A stretch of DNA of 13,625 bases from Pseudomonadota bacterium (GTDB lineage: Bacteria > Pseudomonadota > Gammaproteobacteria > Xanthomonadales > Xanthomonadaceae): positions 1 through 13,625 of the forward strand of contig JAEWNY010000096.1 in the NCBI GenBank assembly GCA_023461075.1. The letters run 5' to 3'. Shown in pieces: positions 13,204 to 13,625 of this stretch. The notes under the pieces are model-generated. The model did no database searches. It had not been told where the DNA came from and saw nothing but the letters and a program-made list of their open reading frames with translations. Position 1 is the stretch's first letter, and each line of letters opens with the position of its first letter. The position numbers and the translations under genes are program-made.

Positions 13204-13625
13204 ATGCTGGTCATCGGCATCAGTGGCACCGAACTCAGCGCGGCCGAGCGCGACTGGCTGCAGCACGATGCCTGCGCCGGCGTGATCCTGTTCGCCCGCA
13301 ACTTCGCCAGCCGCGCACAGATCGCGGAACTGTCGCAATCGATCCGTGAAGCGGCGCGTTTCCCGCAACTGATCTGCGTCGACCAGGAAGGCGGGCGCGT
13401 GCAGCGCTTCCGCGAGGGCTACAGCGACCTGCCGCCGCTGGAGGGCTTCGACACGCTCTATCGGCGCGATCGCGACGCCGCGCTTGACCTGGCGCACGAA
13501 CACGCCTGGCTGATGGCCAGTGAGATCCGCGCGACCGGGGTGGATCTCAGCTTCGCGCCGGTGGTGGACCTGGGCCGCGGAAACAAGGCGATCGGCAACC
13601 GCGCGTTTTCCGCCGATCCGCAAGT
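13204..13625 (+). CDS. nagZ: Beta-N-acetylhexosaminidase NagZ, 3' partial
   Basis: NagZ is a cytoplasmic family 3 glycoside hydrolase that removes N-acetylglucosamine from anhydromuropeptides in peptidoglycan recycling. In many gammaproteobacteria its products influence beta-lactamase induction. The first 140 residues are visible and the frame runs off the window. They align well with E. coli NagZ: GVILFARN (26-33), ICVDQEGGRVQRFREG (57-72, including substrate-binding Asp60 and Arg68), WLMASEIR and VDLSFAPVVDL. The KHFPGHG motif and catalytic Asp/His loop would lie downstream. The ATG at 13204 has GGAG (13194-13197) 6 bases upstream. The gene is separated from the CYTH gene by 148 bases and probably has its own promoter. 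The assignment is firm despite truncation. Confidence 0.93.
   Translation, partial: MLVIGISGTELSAAERDWLQHDACAGVILFARNFASRAQIAELSQSIREAARFPQLICVDQEGGRVQRFREGYSDLPPLEGFDTLYRRDRDAALDLAHEHAWLMASEIRATGVDLSFAPVVDLGRGNKAIGNRAFSADPQ

Noticed and set aside
13161..13349. Short frame starting within the nagZ upstream region
   Set aside because: It runs into nagZ in another frame, lacks a ribosome-binding site and has no recognisable features.
1..13625. Signs of horizontal transfer, insertion sequences, defence systems or CRISPR
   Set aside because: Composition is broadly uniform, gene order is conserved housekeeping, and I see no transposase, integrase, terminal repeats or spaced repeats.

Overview
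The window is GC-rich (about two-thirds G+C by eye) and gene-dense. Protein sequences and gene order (an anti-sigma-like tail, then mucD, lepA, lepB, DUF4845, rnc, era, recO) point to a gammaproteobacterium of the Xanthomonadaceae/Lysobacteraceae type (Lysobacter, Luteimonas, Thermomonas, Xanthomonas relatives). I see no mobile element, CRISPR array, rRNA or tRNA. No gene-free stretch exceeds about 150 bases.

Left block (1-7373, all +). It opens with the tail of a probable sigma-E anti-sigma factor (RseA), followed by the periplasmic protease MucD. Then come the elongation factor LepA/EF4, signal peptidase I (LepB), a small single-pass membrane protein (DUF4845), RNase III (rnc, GTG start overlapping the previous gene by 8 bases), the GTPase Era and the repair protein RecO. 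Spacings are short, so lepA to recO may be one transcription unit with internal promoters. The theme is envelope stress plus translation, secretion and RNA processing.

Middle (7375-8061, -). A stand-alone receiver plus Hpt phosphorelay protein lies tail-to-tail with recO (1 base apart) and head-to-head with the next operon (19 bases between start codons).

Right-centre block (8081-11135, +). This is a three-gene envelope operon: a YdbH-like AsmA-type intermembrane lipid transport protein, a lipoprotein carrying a YdbL (DUF1318) domain that appears to combine the roles of E. coli YnbE and YdbL, and a small secreted protein of unknown function. A convincing Rho-independent terminator follows at 11156-11185. 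This block is the most interesting part of the window.

Right end (11199-13625, +). The 23S rRNA m5U methyltransferase RlmD sits 3 bases from a CYTH-domain protein. After a 148-base gap with an inverted repeat and a possible promoter comes the start of NagZ (beta-N-acetylhexosaminidase), cut off by the window edge.

Most of the window is conserved housekeeping sequence. I did not find a wholly new system. The best leads are the merged YnbE/YdbL-like lipoprotein with its uncharacterised partner, and the adjacent REC-Hpt protein.
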